Counted from the first letter of the stretch, positions 1 to 8,610 are shown. The stretch is 64,000 nucleotides of DNA from Roseivirga sp. UBA6052 (GCA_002427755.1 DIYO01000001.1:868001-932000); one strand, 5' to 3'. The notes: generated by a model from the letters alone, not told the origin. Made by a program: numbers and translations.

Positions 1-743
1 TTCATAAGCTCTTCTGTCATTAAATAGATAAAGGCTCTGTTATTAAAGAAAAAGGGGTTATTACTCTCTAGTTTCAACGCTTGATTAACGTTTTCGAGAG
101 CAATGCTATAATCAGGAGTAGGTTTCGATATCTCTATAAGTGCTAGTGTGTTGTAAATATTCGGTTCTGTTGAGTCAAGAGATTTAGCTTCTTCAAGCAA
201 TTGAATCGCACGATCCATATCCTTTAACATGAAATAACCATTGGCAATGTTGATAAGAATCTCTGCATCATTATCTGACTTTGACTTGGCTTGACTAAAT
301 GCATCTATTGAAGATTGAAAGGCTTTCATTTCATGAAAGACCAAACCTCTAGTGAAGTCAACAAAAGCTGAATCAGGATAGAGTTCTTCCAAAACGTCTA
401 AGTCTTCCATGGCCTTTTCATATCTCCCTGCATCCAAATATGCATTTACTCTGTTTCTTCTGGCGTCTACAAAATCAGGATCAATTTGAAGTAATACCTG
501 GGTGTAATCGTTTATGGCTTCTACATATCTCTTTGCGCGGTAATTGGCTACACCACGGTTATTCCAAGCCTCTTTCATTTGATCATCCTTACCAATGGCT
601 TCTGTATAAAGCCTAATAGCTTCAGTATGATCTCCTTTAGCCATTGCTTCATTTGCCTTTAAAAAGAATCTTCCGGCTTTATCTTGATCAGAGTCACAAG
701 AGAATAGAATAAACAGAAGAAATAGAAGAGAAACACGCTTCAT
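1..743 (-). CDS. TPR-repeat lipoprotein, partial (C-terminus beyond window edge)
   Basis: The reading frame starts with ATG at 743 on the minus strand and stays open to base 1, so about 247 residues are visible and the C-terminus is missing. The N-terminus is a lipoprotein signal: a hydrophobic Leu/Phe core followed by FSC, with the lipidated Cys near residue 16. The rest is a regular array of helix pairs of about 34 residues with tetratricopeptide signatures such as AWNNRGVANY near residue 61 and DFTRGLVFHEMKAF near 125. TPR lipoproteins normally act as periplasmic or membrane-anchored protein-protein scaffolds; no partner is suggested by the neighbours. It is divergent from dgkA. The fold is secure, the function unknown. 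Confidence 0.85.
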   Translation of the reverse strand, partial: MKRVSLLFLLFILFSCDSDQDKAGRFFLKANEAMAKGDHTEAIRLYTEAIGKDDQMKEAWNNRGVANYRAKRYVEAINDYTQVLLQIDPDFVDARRNRVNAYLDAGRYEKAMEDLDVLEELYPDSAFVDFTRGLVFHEMKAFQSSIDAFSQAKSKSDNDAEILINIANGYFMLKDMDRAIQLLEEAKSLDSTEPNIYNTLALIEISKPTPDYSIALENVNQALKLESNNPFFFNNRAFIYLMTEELM

Positions 744-817
744 AAGATGAATTTTGGGCAAATTAAGTAGTGAATACATCGGCAAACAAGCTAAACTTCA
801 ATTGACTAAATTGAGCA

Positions 818-1186
818 ATGGGTAAACCATTTAGTATTAAAGAGAGAATTCAAAGTTTTGGTTTTGCATTTAAAGGAATTGCTACCACTTTCAGAGAGGA
901 GCATAACTTTAGAATTCATGTTTTGGCTGCTTTATTGGTTGTCTCAGCGGGATTTTATTGTTCCCTATCAAGTCAAGATTGGCTTTGGATTATTACTTGT
1001 ATAGCACTCGTTTTCTCTGCCGAACTATTCAACACGGCTATTGAAAAATTGGCAGATGAAACAGACCCCAATCAAAACCCAATTATTGGTAAAATCAAGG
1101 ATGCTTCAGCAGGGGCTGTACTTGTGCTAAGTATTGCTACTATATTTATCGGAATACTCATATTCTGGCCGTATTTTTGCTTATGA
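818..1186 (+). CDS. dgkA: Diacylglycerol/undecaprenol kinase family protein
   Basis: This 122-residue protein has the small integral-membrane DgkA architecture, with three hydrophobic segments near residues 35-50, 54-72 and 95-118 and a basic amphipathic N-terminal helix. The family signatures are present: E..FNTAIE near residues 69-76 and the KDASAGAVL motif near 92-100. Members phosphorylate diacylglycerol or, in many non-proteobacteria, undecaprenol, feeding the lipid carrier of cell-wall synthesis. Length matches the family (about 120). The stop codon overlaps a possible ATG of the next gene, suggesting cotranscription. Lipid specificity cannot be read from sequence. Confidence 0.9.
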   Translation: MGKPFSIKERIQSFGFAFKGIATTFREEHNFRIHVLAALLVVSAGFYCSLSSQDWLWIITCIALVFSAELFNTAIEKLADETDPNQNPIIGKIKDASAGAVLVLSIATIFIGILIFWPYFCL

Positions 1187-1203
1187 ATACCAAAATCAAC
1201 ACT

Positions 1204-1845
1204 ATGAAAAAATTGCTCGTATTCACGCTAATGTTAGTTCAGTTTGCTGTATTTGCACAGAAGATCAATATCCGTGGAGTCGATGGAGAGCTCAATCCAA
1301 AAATGGTATTGAATCACAACGGCAAGATGTACAATATCCCGGATGATATCTTCCCTTCTATCGATCCAGAAGACATCAAAAGCATTAATGTACTTAAAGG
1401 CAAAAGCGCTTTACCAATTTATGGCAATCAATTTGAAGATGGTGTGGTGCTTATATCTCTAAAAGGAAACGCTGCTCTTGAATTCATAAAAGAGAATGAG
1501 GGTGACATTACCATATTAAAAGCATTGCCTGAACCTCGATCGAGTTTTGAAATAAAAACAGAACCTAAAGATGAATTAATCAGTATCGAGAATGCATCTG
1601 AGCCAATGCAAATCAAATACCCGAAGGGTAAAGATGTCCATTACATATTGGAATTGAATGACAAGGAATCAAAAGTCATTAAAAAGGGGCTTGAAAACCT
1701 AGAGACTGATTTAATCGAATCTTTGAACGTTTTTAAAAATCAAGAGTCACTTACCAAGTATAAGGCGACAGGAAAAGCAGGTGTGGTCATCATAAGATTA
1801 AAAGACACAAAAGAGGCAAAAAGAGTCTATAAGAAGTTGAAATAA
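1204..1845 (+). CDS. Secreted protein with two TonB-plug-like motifs
   Basis: I chose ATG 1204, which gives a clean signal peptide (MKKLLVFTLMLVQFAVFAQ) and 213 residues; upstream in-frame starts at 1177 (TTG) and 1183 (ATG, overlapping the dgkA stop) would bury it. The mature protein has two related units, about residues 54-87 and 168-200, each of the form IxSLNVxK...(Y)...GVVxIxLK. This resembles the 'IEVLKG..A..YG..GVIxI' end of TonB-receptor plug domains, but there is no beta-barrel. It is probably periplasmic. No function is assigned; it could bind proteins the way plug-like domains do in envelope signalling. Confidence 0.6.
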   Translation: MKKLLVFTLMLVQFAVFAQKINIRGVDGELNPKMVLNHNGKMYNIPDDIFPSIDPEDIKSINVLKGKSALPIYGNQFEDGVVLISLKGNAALEFIKENEGDITILKALPEPRSSFEIKTEPKDELISIENASEPMQIKYPKGKDVHYILELNDKESKVIKKGLENLETDLIESLNVFKNQESLTKYKATGKAGVVIIRLKDTKEAKRVYKKLK

Positions 1846-1870
1846 CATTCGAACCATCATTTCAAACCAA

Positions 1871-1907
1871 AAATCCTTTTTCATAACTTCAGAGAAAGGA
1901 TTTTTTT
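1871..1907 (+). terminator. Intrinsic terminator abutting the next start codon
   Basis: A 9-bp stem (AAATCCTTT at 1871-1879 with AAAGGATTT at 1895-1903) is followed by a run of seven T ending at 1907. The ATG of the next gene begins at 1908, so the terminator of the secreted-protein unit occupies the whole upstream region of the DUF1801 gene. Confidence 0.8.
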
Positions 1908-2330
1908 ATGTCTAAGAACCAGAACAAAACTGTAGAAAACGATGCTAATGTTGATCAATTCTTGAACAGTGTAGAAAATTCACAAAAGAAAGCAGAGAGT
2001 TTTAGAGTCAAAGAGATGATGGAACAAATCACAGGGTTTAAACCTAAGATGTGGGGTACCTCTTTAGTGGGTTTTGGTTCTTACCATTACAAATACGCCA
2101 CAGGAAGAGAAGGTGATATGCTCAAGGTTGGTTTTTCACCTAGAAAGGCTGCTATGACCATCTACATCATGCCAGGGTTCGAAAGATATGATGACCTCAT
2201 GAGCAAGTTGGGCAAATACAAAACAGGTAAATCTTGCCTTTACATAAAGAAGCTTAGCGATGTGGATGAAGAGGTTTTGAAAGAACTGATTACAGAGTCT
2301 TATGAATACATGACAAAAAAATACGGATAG
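1908..2330 (+). CDS. DUF1801 domain protein
   Basis: The 140-residue product matches the DUF1801 (YdhG/iron-chaperone-like fold) family along its length. Typical features are the opening VDQFLNSVEN, the block MWGTSLVGFGSYHYKYATG near residues 45-63, a GFSPRKAAMTIYIMPG block near 72-87, and the basic KTGKSCLYIKKLSDVD region. These are small cytosolic proteins of uncertain role, related in fold to frataxin-like proteins. The start is fixed by family length. An intrinsic terminator ends directly at the ATG, so the gene either has a promoter inside that hairpin or depends on readthrough. Confidence 0.85.
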   Translation: MSKNQNKTVENDANVDQFLNSVENSQKKAESFRVKEMMEQITGFKPKMWGTSLVGFGSYHYKYATGREGDMLKVGFSPRKAAMTIYIMPGFERYDDLMSKLGKYKTGKSCLYIKKLSDVDEEVLKELITESYEYMTKKYG

Positions 2331-2378
2331 TTTCTTTTTGTGGTAGGGTAATTTCCTCTAAGTCAGTACCATAAACAC

Positions 2379-2723
2379 ATGCGAAAATCTTTCACCTACA
2401 TCATAGCACTTGTGCTATTCGCAGCTTGCGCCTTTAACGATGACATCATCCAAGGCAACATGACAGAAGACTTCTTTGGCTTTGTGTCTCGAAACGTTCA
2501 AAAAGACCGCACAGAGCTTTTTGCCGACATGAAAGAGATCACCAAACAAGGTCTAATTTTCTTTGAAGTCTATGATGAGGCTGGAGAATTAATTGCCATA
2601 CTCGATGAACCGAGAGATTTCGATTCAGCAGCCATTGCTCAATTCGATAAGACCAAATATATGATCAAGTCGGTGAGTAAGATGCAAATGAATCTAAACG
2701 TAAGTTTACCTTCTGATTTTTAG
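2379..2723 (+). CDS. Small hypothetical lipoprotein
   Basis: A 114-residue protein starts with a signal ending in the lipobox LFAAC (Cys near residue 17). The mature part is about 97 residues and acidic, with no family I recognise. The segment EVYDEAGELIAILDEPRDFD is predicted strand-turn-strand. The 3' end overlaps the convergent ABC1-kinase gene by 4 bases, so the stop codons interlock. Likely anchored to the periplasmic face of a membrane. Function unknown. Confidence 0.6.
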   Translation: MRKSFTYIIALVLFAACAFNDDIIQGNMTEDFFGFVSRNVQKDRTELFADMKEITKQGLIFFEVYDEAGELIAILDEPRDFDSAAIAQFDKTKYMIKSVSKMQMNLNVSLPSDF

Positions 2724-4039
2724 ACTGCTACAGCCGCTGCCCACTCAGGTTTTGTGGTTCTTACCTTGGCCTTCAGTTCATTTAGGATATTATAAAGGCC
2801 GAAATAAGTTCTGTTGATATACAGCCCATCTCTTGCTCCTCTAGCTTTCTCTGACTCTCTGAATTTCTTAGATTCGCTGATGATTTCGCCCATTTCAAAG
2901 ATCTTCTGGAAATAGCTATCATCACCAAAATCAAATTCATCTTGATGGAAAGGCTGACCTAATAGACCCATCATATCTTTGATTACCTCAGTAAAGTACT
3001 TTCTATCCTCTTTTGTATCTGAAGGATAAATAAACTGAAGCTGCTCAAAAGTACTATCGAGTTCATCATCTGCCTGAAGCATATCTTTTCTGATTAGCTT
3101 AAAATATGGCTCGTAGAACTCATCAGGAATAACTTTAACACAACCAAAGTCAATCACACCAAGTTGACCATCATCAGAAATAATAAAATTACCAGGGTGT
3201 GGGTCAGCATGAACCTGTCTCAGCGTATGAATCTGGTAATCATAAAAATCCCACATGGCCTGGCCTACTCTATCTCTAGTCTCTTGGTCTGGATTAGACT
3301 TGATAAACTCTTTCAAAACCTTACCATCCAACCAATCCATGGTGATTACACGCTGCGCGGAAAGCTCTGGATAGTATTTTGGGAAACGTAGATTATCGAT
3401 ATGTGCACAAGCATCAGAAATTTCTATAGATCGCTCTACTTCTAAATTGTAGTCTGTCTCTTCAATCAATTTCGTCTCAACCTCTTCCATATAATGATCG
3501 AGGTCTTTCTCATTAAGGTTCATCAATCTCACAGCAAAAGGTCGCACCAATTTCAGGTCAGACTTTACACTGTCAGAAACACCCGGATATTGAATTTTTA
3601 CTGCTAGCTTCTTGCCTTGCTTTGTTGCTTGGTGAACCTGACCAATTGAAGCTGCATTCACTGCACTCTTGGTAAAGGAATCGAAAATGGCAGAAGGTGA
3701 TTGTTTAAAGTATTTCTGAAAGGTTTTTACAACCAAAGGAAAAGATAGTGGTGGAGCACTATATTGAGCCATTGAGAATTTGTCTTGATAAGCAGTTGGT
3801 AACAAGTTCTTGTCCATACTCATCATTTGAGCAACCTTAAGCGCACTCCCTTTTAATTCACTTAGTGAATTATAGATATCTCTTGCATTATCTTCATGCA
3901 ATTCTTCTTTGCCTAGTTTTGGGTTAACTGCCTTTTTAGCGTAATGCTTAACATAGTTCCCCCCAACCTTTGCACCGGTTTTTACAAACTTGGCGGCTCG
4001 CTGCACTTTTGAAGTAGGTATTCTCGACTGCTCCTTCAT
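2720..4039 (-). CDS. ABC1/UbiB-family atypical kinase
   Basis: The 439-residue protein carries the ABC1 (UbiB/ADCK) protein-kinase-like fold. Visible motifs are the N-terminal KxxQ extension (KVAQ at 68-71), the Ala-rich nucleotide loop NAASIGQVH (128-136), the lysine strand AVKIQYPG (K148), HADPHPGNF (277-285) and DFG (297-299). The canonical third residue of KxGQ is Ala here. Family members are ATPases that support quinone synthesis or lipid handling; Bacteroidota make menaquinone, so a strict UbiB role is uncertain. It lies 17 bases downstream of a TetR-family gene on the same strand and is probably cotranscribed with it. Confidence 0.85.
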   Translation of the reverse strand: MKEQSRIPTSKVQRAAKFVKTGAKVGGNYVKHYAKKAVNPKLGKEELHEDNARDIYNSLSELKGSALKVAQMMSMDKNLLPTAYQDKFSMAQYSAPPLSFPLVVKTFQKYFKQSPSAIFDSFTKSAVNAASIGQVHQATKQGKKLAVKIQYPGVSDSVKSDLKLVRPFAVRLMNLNEKDLDHYMEEVETKLIEETDYNLEVERSIEISDACAHIDNLRFPKYYPELSAQRVITMDWLDGKVLKEFIKSNPDQETRDRVGQAMWDFYDYQIHTLRQVHADPHPGNFIISDDGQLGVIDFGCVKVIPDEFYEPYFKLIRKDMLQADDELDSTFEQLQFIYPSDTKEDRKYFTEVIKDMMGLLGQPFHQDEFDFGDDSYFQKIFEMGEIISESKKFRESEKARGARDGLYINRTYFGLYNILNELKAKVRTTKPEWAAAVAV

Positions 4040-4056
4040 ATCTCCCCTCCTCTTAA

Positions 4057-4707
4057 TTATTTGTTCTGGTATAAAAACTTACCAAAGTCAAGCATTGCAT
4101 CTAATGGTCCTTTGCCCATTAAGTCGAATGATAGATTCACTGCCTTTTCAATAGCAGCATCGGTTTTCTCAAAAGCAATGCTATCGTCTTTAATCCAGAA
4201 GCCGATTACAAACAAGAACTGAAGCCATAATCCATCACCGTAGCGTTTACCTATTACCGGCCTGTCTGTAACTTCTTCCGTTTCTCTTGCCTCTAACAAT
4301 AATTCATTAGTGAACTCCTTAAATGGGTCCTTGATAAGATCTAGATAGTAAGGGTTCATATCAGGCTTTTTGGACTTAGGTACTGTCTGAAGTATAAAAC
4401 TTCTATTTGCCTTCATCTTTTCTACCATGGTAAAATAGAAAGCCAACATCTTCTCTCTTACTGAATATTCATCCCAAACTTCCTCAGATTGGATTGAATC
4501 AATAGTATCAGTAAATAGATCTTTCCAAACTGTTCTTTCGATATTCTCGAATGAATTGAAATGATCATAGAATACATCTTCTGTCAACTTCAATTCTTTA
4601 ACAAACTTAAAAATCGAGGCAGGTGCATGTCCATTCTCCAACACATACTCGATGTAAGCGTTTTTAATCTTCTCTCTTGGGTCTACTTGTGCTTTTGCCT
4701 TAGCCAT
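4057..4707 (-). CDS. TetR-family transcriptional regulator
   Basis: A 216-residue protein has a TetR-like helix-turn-helix in residues 11-57: KIKNAYIEYVLENG, then ASIFKFVKELKLTEDVFYDHF, which is the recognition-helix region. The rest is an all-helical ligand/dimer domain. The helix-turn-helix is divergent from classic TetR (Tyr-x-x-Phe is kept). It is the first gene of a two-gene unit with the ABC1 kinase, suggesting local autoregulation or control of a lipid-related response; the inducer is unknown. Upstream (4708-4855) is the divergent intergenic space shared with the ABC exporter, which it might also regulate. Confidence 0.75.
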   Translation of the reverse strand: MAKAKAQVDPREKIKNAYIEYVLENGHAPASIFKFVKELKLTEDVFYDHFNSFENIERTVWKDLFTDTIDSIQSEEVWDEYSVREKMLAFYFTMVEKMKANRSFILQTVPKSKKPDMNPYYLDLIKDPFKEFTNELLLEARETEEVTDRPVIGKRYGDGLWLQFLFVIGFWIKDDSIAFEKTDAAIEKAVNLSFDLMGKGPLDAMLDFGKFLYQNK

Positions 4708-4855
4708 ATCAAAAATTCTAATTCAGGGTGCTAACAGTTGTTTAACGTAAAAGGTTGTGCCAAGGCTGATATTATTCTAATAAAATGCAGGATTTCTAGC
4801 ACTCCTGTTATCCTTTCCGATTTTGCTTCGTCTTTCAACAAACGAAAAAAGAATC

Positions 4856-5770
4856 ATGAACCATTACACGATTGAAACTCATGATTTGGATGTATACTTT
4901 AAGGACTTCAAAGCCTTAGACAAAATTAACTTGAGCGTTCCCGAAGGCAGTATATTCGGCTTCTTAGGACCAAATGGAGCGGGAAAAACTACCACAATCA
5001 GAATTCTTCTCGACCTCATGCACCCTGAAAAGGGCAAAGTGAAAATCTTTGGTAAAGAATTAAGACAAAATCGAGTCGATATTCTGAAAAGAGTTGGAGC
5101 ACTTATTGAGAACCCTTCGATCTACAAGCATTTAACCGGAAGACAAAACCTAGAAGTAATTAGGAAACTGGTTGGTGTACCAAAAACTAGGATTGATGAA
5201 GTCTTAGAAATTGTCAGACTCAAATCGAATGCAGATAAGAAAGCCAAAGGCTATTCATTAGGTATGTGCCAGAGGTTGGGTTTGGCTAGTGCCTTACTCA
5301 CAGATCCTAAACTACTTATTCTAGACGAACCCACAAACGGACTAGACCCAAGTGGAATAATCGAAATGAGAGAGTTGATCATTGAGTTGAATAGAGATTA
5401 CGGCAAAACCATATTTCTATCTAGTCATATACTCTCAGAAATTGAGAAGCTAGCAACCGATGTAGCCATAATAGATCGTGGTAGAATTGAATTCCTGGGA
5501 AAACTTGATAAGCTCTATAATCAGAATAGTGGCTTAAATGTAAACCTCGATGTAAACGACTTAAACAAGTCGATATCCATTCTTGAGAATAGTCAACTCA
5601 ATGTTTCTAAGTCTGATGATGACACCCTAAATGTACAGGCAGAATCTAAAGAGCACATAGCTAACATTAACAGAATACTTGTTGAGGCTGGTATAGATAT
5701 TTATTCTATCAAGTCTGACAATAATCTTGAATCTGTCTTTTTAAACATCACTCAAAAATTAGATCAATGA
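4856..5770 (+). CDS. ABC-2 type exporter, ATP-binding subunit
   Basis: I chose ATG 4856 (304 residues) over the in-frame TTG at 4823, because the conserved domain begins at once (ETHDLDVYFKDFKALD). Walker A GPNGAGKT is at 38-45, the signature YSLGMCQR at 133-140, Walker B LLILDE at 153-158, the D-loop GLD and the switch histidine SSH follow. A C-terminal regulatory tail of about 90 residues is typical of NatA/BcrA/CcmA-like ATPases. Its stop overlaps the start of the permease gene by 4 bases, so the two form one transporter. The substrate is unknown; relatives export peptides, antibiotics or lipids. Confidence 0.9.
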   Translation: MNHYTIETHDLDVYFKDFKALDKINLSVPEGSIFGFLGPNGAGKTTTIRILLDLMHPEKGKVKIFGKELRQNRVDILKRVGALIENPSIYKHLTGRQNLEVIRKLVGVPKTRIDEVLEIVRLKSNADKKAKGYSLGMCQRLGLASALLTDPKLLILDEPTNGLDPSGIIEMRELIIELNRDYGKTIFLSSHILSEIEKLATDVAIIDRGRIEFLGKLDKLYNQNSGLNVNLDVNDLNKSISILENSQLNVSKSDDDTLNVQAESKEHIANINRILVEAGIDIYSIKSDNNLESVFLNITQKLDQ

Positions 5771-6546
5771 ACAACTTACAAGCCTTAAGAGGCAGCCTGT
5801 CGTCTGAAATTTATAAATACAGGTCCACTTTCCTACTTTGGTTTGCCATCCTATCGCCTGCATTTATACCAGCAATAAATCTTGTTACTTTTTTACATAG
5901 TGGGGATAAAATATTAGCAAGAGGTGGTACAGCATGGTCTAATTTAATGCAATACAGCACAGGTCCTGCTAATTTTTTATTTCCATTCTTTGTCATGATT
6001 GTGGCGCTTTTTATGAATCAAATTGAGAATAACAGTAACTCCTGGAAACTCATTTACGCACAACAAAATCCAAGGTGGTCTATATATCTGGCTAAAGTTA
6101 TTACATACTGCCTGATCCTATTTTTAGGATTAACCTTATATATGGGACTCACTTATGCAGTAGGAAAAATTGTACATATCGTGAACCCTGAATTGGGTTT
6201 CGGGGCTTACTTCAGCTTTTGGAAAATGATTGAAAGATCGCTGATGCTATTTATAGGCACGCTTGGCTTCGCATCTATTCAATTTTGGTTAGGGCAAAGG
6301 TTTAAAAACCTAATGATCTCTTTAGGGATAGGAGTTGGTGGAATTATCTCTTTTATGATTGTGGCTCAAGGCTGGAAATATGCAAGATTTCATCCTTACG
6401 GATTTCATATGCTAGCCGGCAGTGGAGTAGAAAACGATAAACTAATCCTTTGGCAACAGATGGAACCGCTCTATTTGAGTTTAGGACTAGCGCTTGTCGT
6501 ATTTATACTAGCCGGGATTGATATGAATAAGAGACGAATTATTTAA
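5767..6546 (+). CDS. ABC-2 type exporter, membrane subunit
   Basis: A 259-residue membrane protein with about six hydrophobic segments (near 20-40, 65-85, 110-130, 150-170, 180-205, 235-255) is translationally coupled to the ATPase (ATGA overlap). The pattern matches ABC-2 permeases of the NatB/lantibiotic-immunity type (LanE/LanG-like). The intervening segment LIYAQQNPRWSIYLAKVI is the cytosolic coupling region typical of this class. With the ATPase it should form a homodimeric exporter. Substrate unknown. Confidence 0.8.
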   Translation: MNNLQALRGSLSSEIYKYRSTFLLWFAILSPAFIPAINLVTFLHSGDKILARGGTAWSNLMQYSTGPANFLFPFFVMIVALFMNQIENNSNSWKLIYAQQNPRWSIYLAKVITYCLILFLGLTLYMGLTYAVGKIVHIVNPELGFGAYFSFWKMIERSLMLFIGTLGFASIQFWLGQRFKNLMISLGIGVGGIISFMIVAQGWKYARFHPYGFHMLAGSGVENDKLILWQQMEPLYLSLGLALVVFILAGIDMNKRRII

Positions 6547-6564
6547 AAGTTTAATACTTCAATT

Positions 6565-7167
6565 ATGAGGAATCTCCTCACTAAAAAATGGATAGTAACG
6601 TCCATTCGCCTGTTTTTGGGATTTGTGCTATTTGGTGCAGGCATGTCTAAGCTTTATGAAAATCACGCATTCCCGGGTATTATCGGACCCGTTTGGCTCG
6701 AAGAAGAACTGGCTAAATATGGTTTGGGCTTGTTTGCGAGATTTGTGGCCATGGGGCAAGTGGTTGCAGGAGGCCTATTGCTCACGCAGCGTTTTGCTAC
6801 CCTTGGTGCAGTAATGAGTTTCCCCATGTTGTTATGCATTTTAATGGTCACTATTTCTTTGCAATGGCAAGGAACGCCTTATGTCAATGCAGTTTTTCTG
6901 GCTATGAACAGTTACCTCTTGGCTTATGATTACCATAAACTAAAATTCTTGATCGCTGAAAATTCTCAAAGCATTGCTGAGCAACCACTCAAAAGGTATG
7001 ATAAAAAAGGGGATTTGCTGTGGGGATTAGCCTTTGGTCTCATACTTCTTAGTATTCCACTCTCCTATATTCACCTTGAAAGTGCATGGTTATTGAGTGT
7101 TACTTGCTTGCTACTTATAGGCTATGTTCAAATTTTTCGAAAAAGATTGTTAACCAAAGCAACTTAA
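6565..7167 (+). CDS. DoxX-like membrane protein
   Basis: A 200-residue protein with four clustered hydrophobic segments in its first 125 residues, beginning IRLFLGFVLFGAGMSKL, resembles DoxX/DoxD-like quinone-associated membrane proteins. A polar linker (130-155) and two further segments follow. It starts 18 bases after the ABC permease and is probably in the same transcript. A strong terminator follows at 7227-7255. No enzymatic residues can be identified; the assignment rests on topology and the N-terminal pattern. Confidence 0.55.
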   Translation: MRNLLTKKWIVTSIRLFLGFVLFGAGMSKLYENHAFPGIIGPVWLEEELAKYGLGLFARFVAMGQVVAGGLLLTQRFATLGAVMSFPMLLCILMVTISLQWQGTPYVNAVFLAMNSYLLAYDYHKLKFLIAENSQSIAEQPLKRYDKKGDLLWGLAFGLILLSIPLSYIHLESAWLLSVTCLLLIGYVQIFRKRLLTKAT

Positions 7168-7226
7168 TGGAATTCGGTTCGTCTTTCAAGTGTCCCTTAA
7201 GGGGACATACATACATCCAAATCGTG

Positions 7227-7255
7227 CCCCGACTGTAATGGTTGGGGTTTTTTTT
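7227..7255 (+). terminator. Intrinsic terminator after the ABC/DoxX unit
   Basis: The 7-bp stem CCCCGAC / GTTGGGG (one G-U pair, 7-base loop) is followed by eight T at 7248-7255. A second small hairpin (TGTCCC/GGGACA) lies just upstream near 7192-7207. Confidence 0.85.
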
Positions 7256-7306
7256 GCTCAAAAAACTCAATTACCAAGCAGAACATAAAAGGCCATATTT
7301 AAATCC

Positions 7307-7314
7307 TACCTTTG
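7307..7314 (+). promoter_or_regulatory. Bacteroidota -7 box (TACCTTTG) 4 nt before the VF530 start
   Basis: TACCTTTG matches TAnnTTTG exactly and is separated from ATG 7319 by only CACC. No good TTTG -33 element is seen 19-21 bases upstream. If used, the transcript would begin at or very near the start codon. Confidence 0.55.
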
Positions 7315-7318
7315 CACC

Positions 7319-7570
7319 ATGCCAATTGAGTACAAGATCAAGGATAAAAAATTCGAGACACAGCCTAATAATCCATTGCATGGTGTAAAGCTGGCCGATA
7401 TACTCGAATATCTTCACCGAGAATTAGGGTGGAAAGGAATGGCAGCTGAAGTTGATATCAATTGTTTCAAGAGCAATCCCTCTATAAAATCTAGTCTTAA
7501 ATTTTTAAGAAAAACACCTTGGGCTAGAACTAAAGTAGAAAAGTTATACCTAAGCCTTCAATCTTCTTAA
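7319..7570 (+). CDS. VF530 family protein (DUF2132)
   Basis: The 83-residue product matches the VF530/DUF2132 family along its whole length: [21 protein letters not shown], then the [20 protein letters not shown] block and [11 protein letters not shown]. The family founder from Vibrio has a small helical fold proposed to bind nucleic acid. It is 2 bases upstream of rlmF and almost certainly cotranslated, which hints at a role linked to rRNA or ribosomes. A TACCTTTG promoter box sits 4 bases before the ATG. Confidence 0.85.
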   Translation: MPIEYKIKDKKFETQPNNPLHGVKLADILEYLHRELGWKGMAAEVDINCFKSNPSIKSSLKFLRKTPWARTKVEKLYLSLQSS

Positions 7571-7572
7571 TC

Positions 7573-8610
7573 ATGGATAATAAGTCTGAAAACCAAAAGC
7601 CCGGGACTTTTCTACAAGCTTGGAATAAGCAAAAAGGAGAAGTAAAAAAGCATAAGAAAAAAGCACCTACCACCTCCAAACTGCACCCCAACAACCTTCA
7701 TAATGGTCAGTATGATTTAGACTTATTGGTGGAAAAAGTACCTGAACTTGAAGAATTCCTGACAGTAAATATCAAAGGTGACAAGACGGTAAAGTTTGCT
7801 GATCCACAGGCAGTTTTACTTCTGAACAAAGCATTGCTTTTTACCTTTTACGACCTCAATTACTGGCAGATACCTGAAGGCTTTTTGTGCCCTCCTATTC
7901 CAGGAAGAGCTGATTATATCCATTACCTGGCTGATCTATTGAAAGAGTCTAATTATGGTAAACTGCCTAAAGGAGATCAAATCACTTGCCTAGATATCGG
8001 AACAGGCTCTAATCTGATCTATCCAATAATAGGAACACATCAATACGGATGGCATTTTATAGGTAGCGAAACCGATACCAGAGCCAAAATGGCCGCCTCA
8101 GAAATTGTGGAACACAATAGAAGGCTTCAGAAGAAAGTGGAGGTAAGACTTCAGCCTAATTTGGAAGACATCTTCACACGAATTATCGATTCCAAGACCA
8201 GATTAGACTTAGTGATGTGTAACCCGCCTTTCCATGCCTCTAGAAAAGAAGCAAGAGAGGCATCACTCAGAAAGCAAAGTAATCTCCAAAAAAAGGAAGT
8301 GACCGAATCCGTTTTAAACTTTGGCGGTAAAGGAGGAGAACTTTGGACAGAAGGCGGAGAAAGAAGATTCGTAAGTCGAATGATTAATGAGAGTAAGCAA
8401 TACGAGAAGAACATCTTCTGGTTCTCATCCCTAGTTTCGAAACAATCGAACCTCAAGGCTTTTGAAAACAGTCTGGATTACCACCGAGCAACTGAAATTA
8501 AGATCATTCAAATGAGTCAGGGCAACAAATCTAGCAGAATACTCGCTTGGACATTCCTTAATAGTGAAGAGCAAAAAGCTTGGAGAAATAAGCACTGGGC
8601 CGACAAATAG
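7573..8610 (+). CDS. rlmF: 23S rRNA (adenine(1618)-N6)-methyltransferase
   Basis: The 345-residue protein matches RlmF, which methylates N6 of A1618 in 23S rRNA using S-adenosylmethionine. After a basic N-terminus (residues 17-35, Lys-rich) comes the family opening KLHPNNLHNGQYDL (36-49), the SAM-binding loop DIGTGSN (141-147) and the N6-adenine methyltransferase motif NPPF (217-220) followed by HASRKEA. The C-terminal segment with SRILAWTF is also conserved. It follows the VF530 gene by 2 bases. Confidence 0.92.
   Translation: MDNKSENQKPGTFLQAWNKQKGEVKKHKKKAPTTSKLHPNNLHNGQYDLDLLVEKVPELEEFLTVNIKGDKTVKFADPQAVLLLNKALLFTFYDLNYWQIPEGFLCPPIPGRADYIHYLADLLKESNYGKLPKGDQITCLDIGTGSNLIYPIIGTHQYGWHFIGSETDTRAKMAASEIVEHNRRLQKKVEVRLQPNLEDIFTRIIDSKTRLDLVMCNPPFHASRKEAREASLRKQSNLQKKEVTESVLNFGGKGGELWTEGGERRFVSRMINESKQYEKNIFWFSSLVSKQSNLKAFENSLDYHRATEIKIIQMSQGNKSSRILAWTFLNSEEQKAWRNKHWADK

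Noticed and set aside
1134..1346. 70-residue plus-strand frame across the dgkA end
   Set aside because: It is out of frame with two better supported genes and has no signal or domain.
2720..4707. Interpretation of the ABC1 kinase/TetR pair as a toxin-antitoxin or defence module
   Set aside because: Both families are ordinary chromosomal genes; the sizes and motifs fit a kinase-like protein with a local regulator and nothing points to defence.
4823..4855. Longer ABC ATPase start at TTG 4823
   Set aside because: The extension is not part of the family domain and an ATG at 4856 gives the expected N-terminus.
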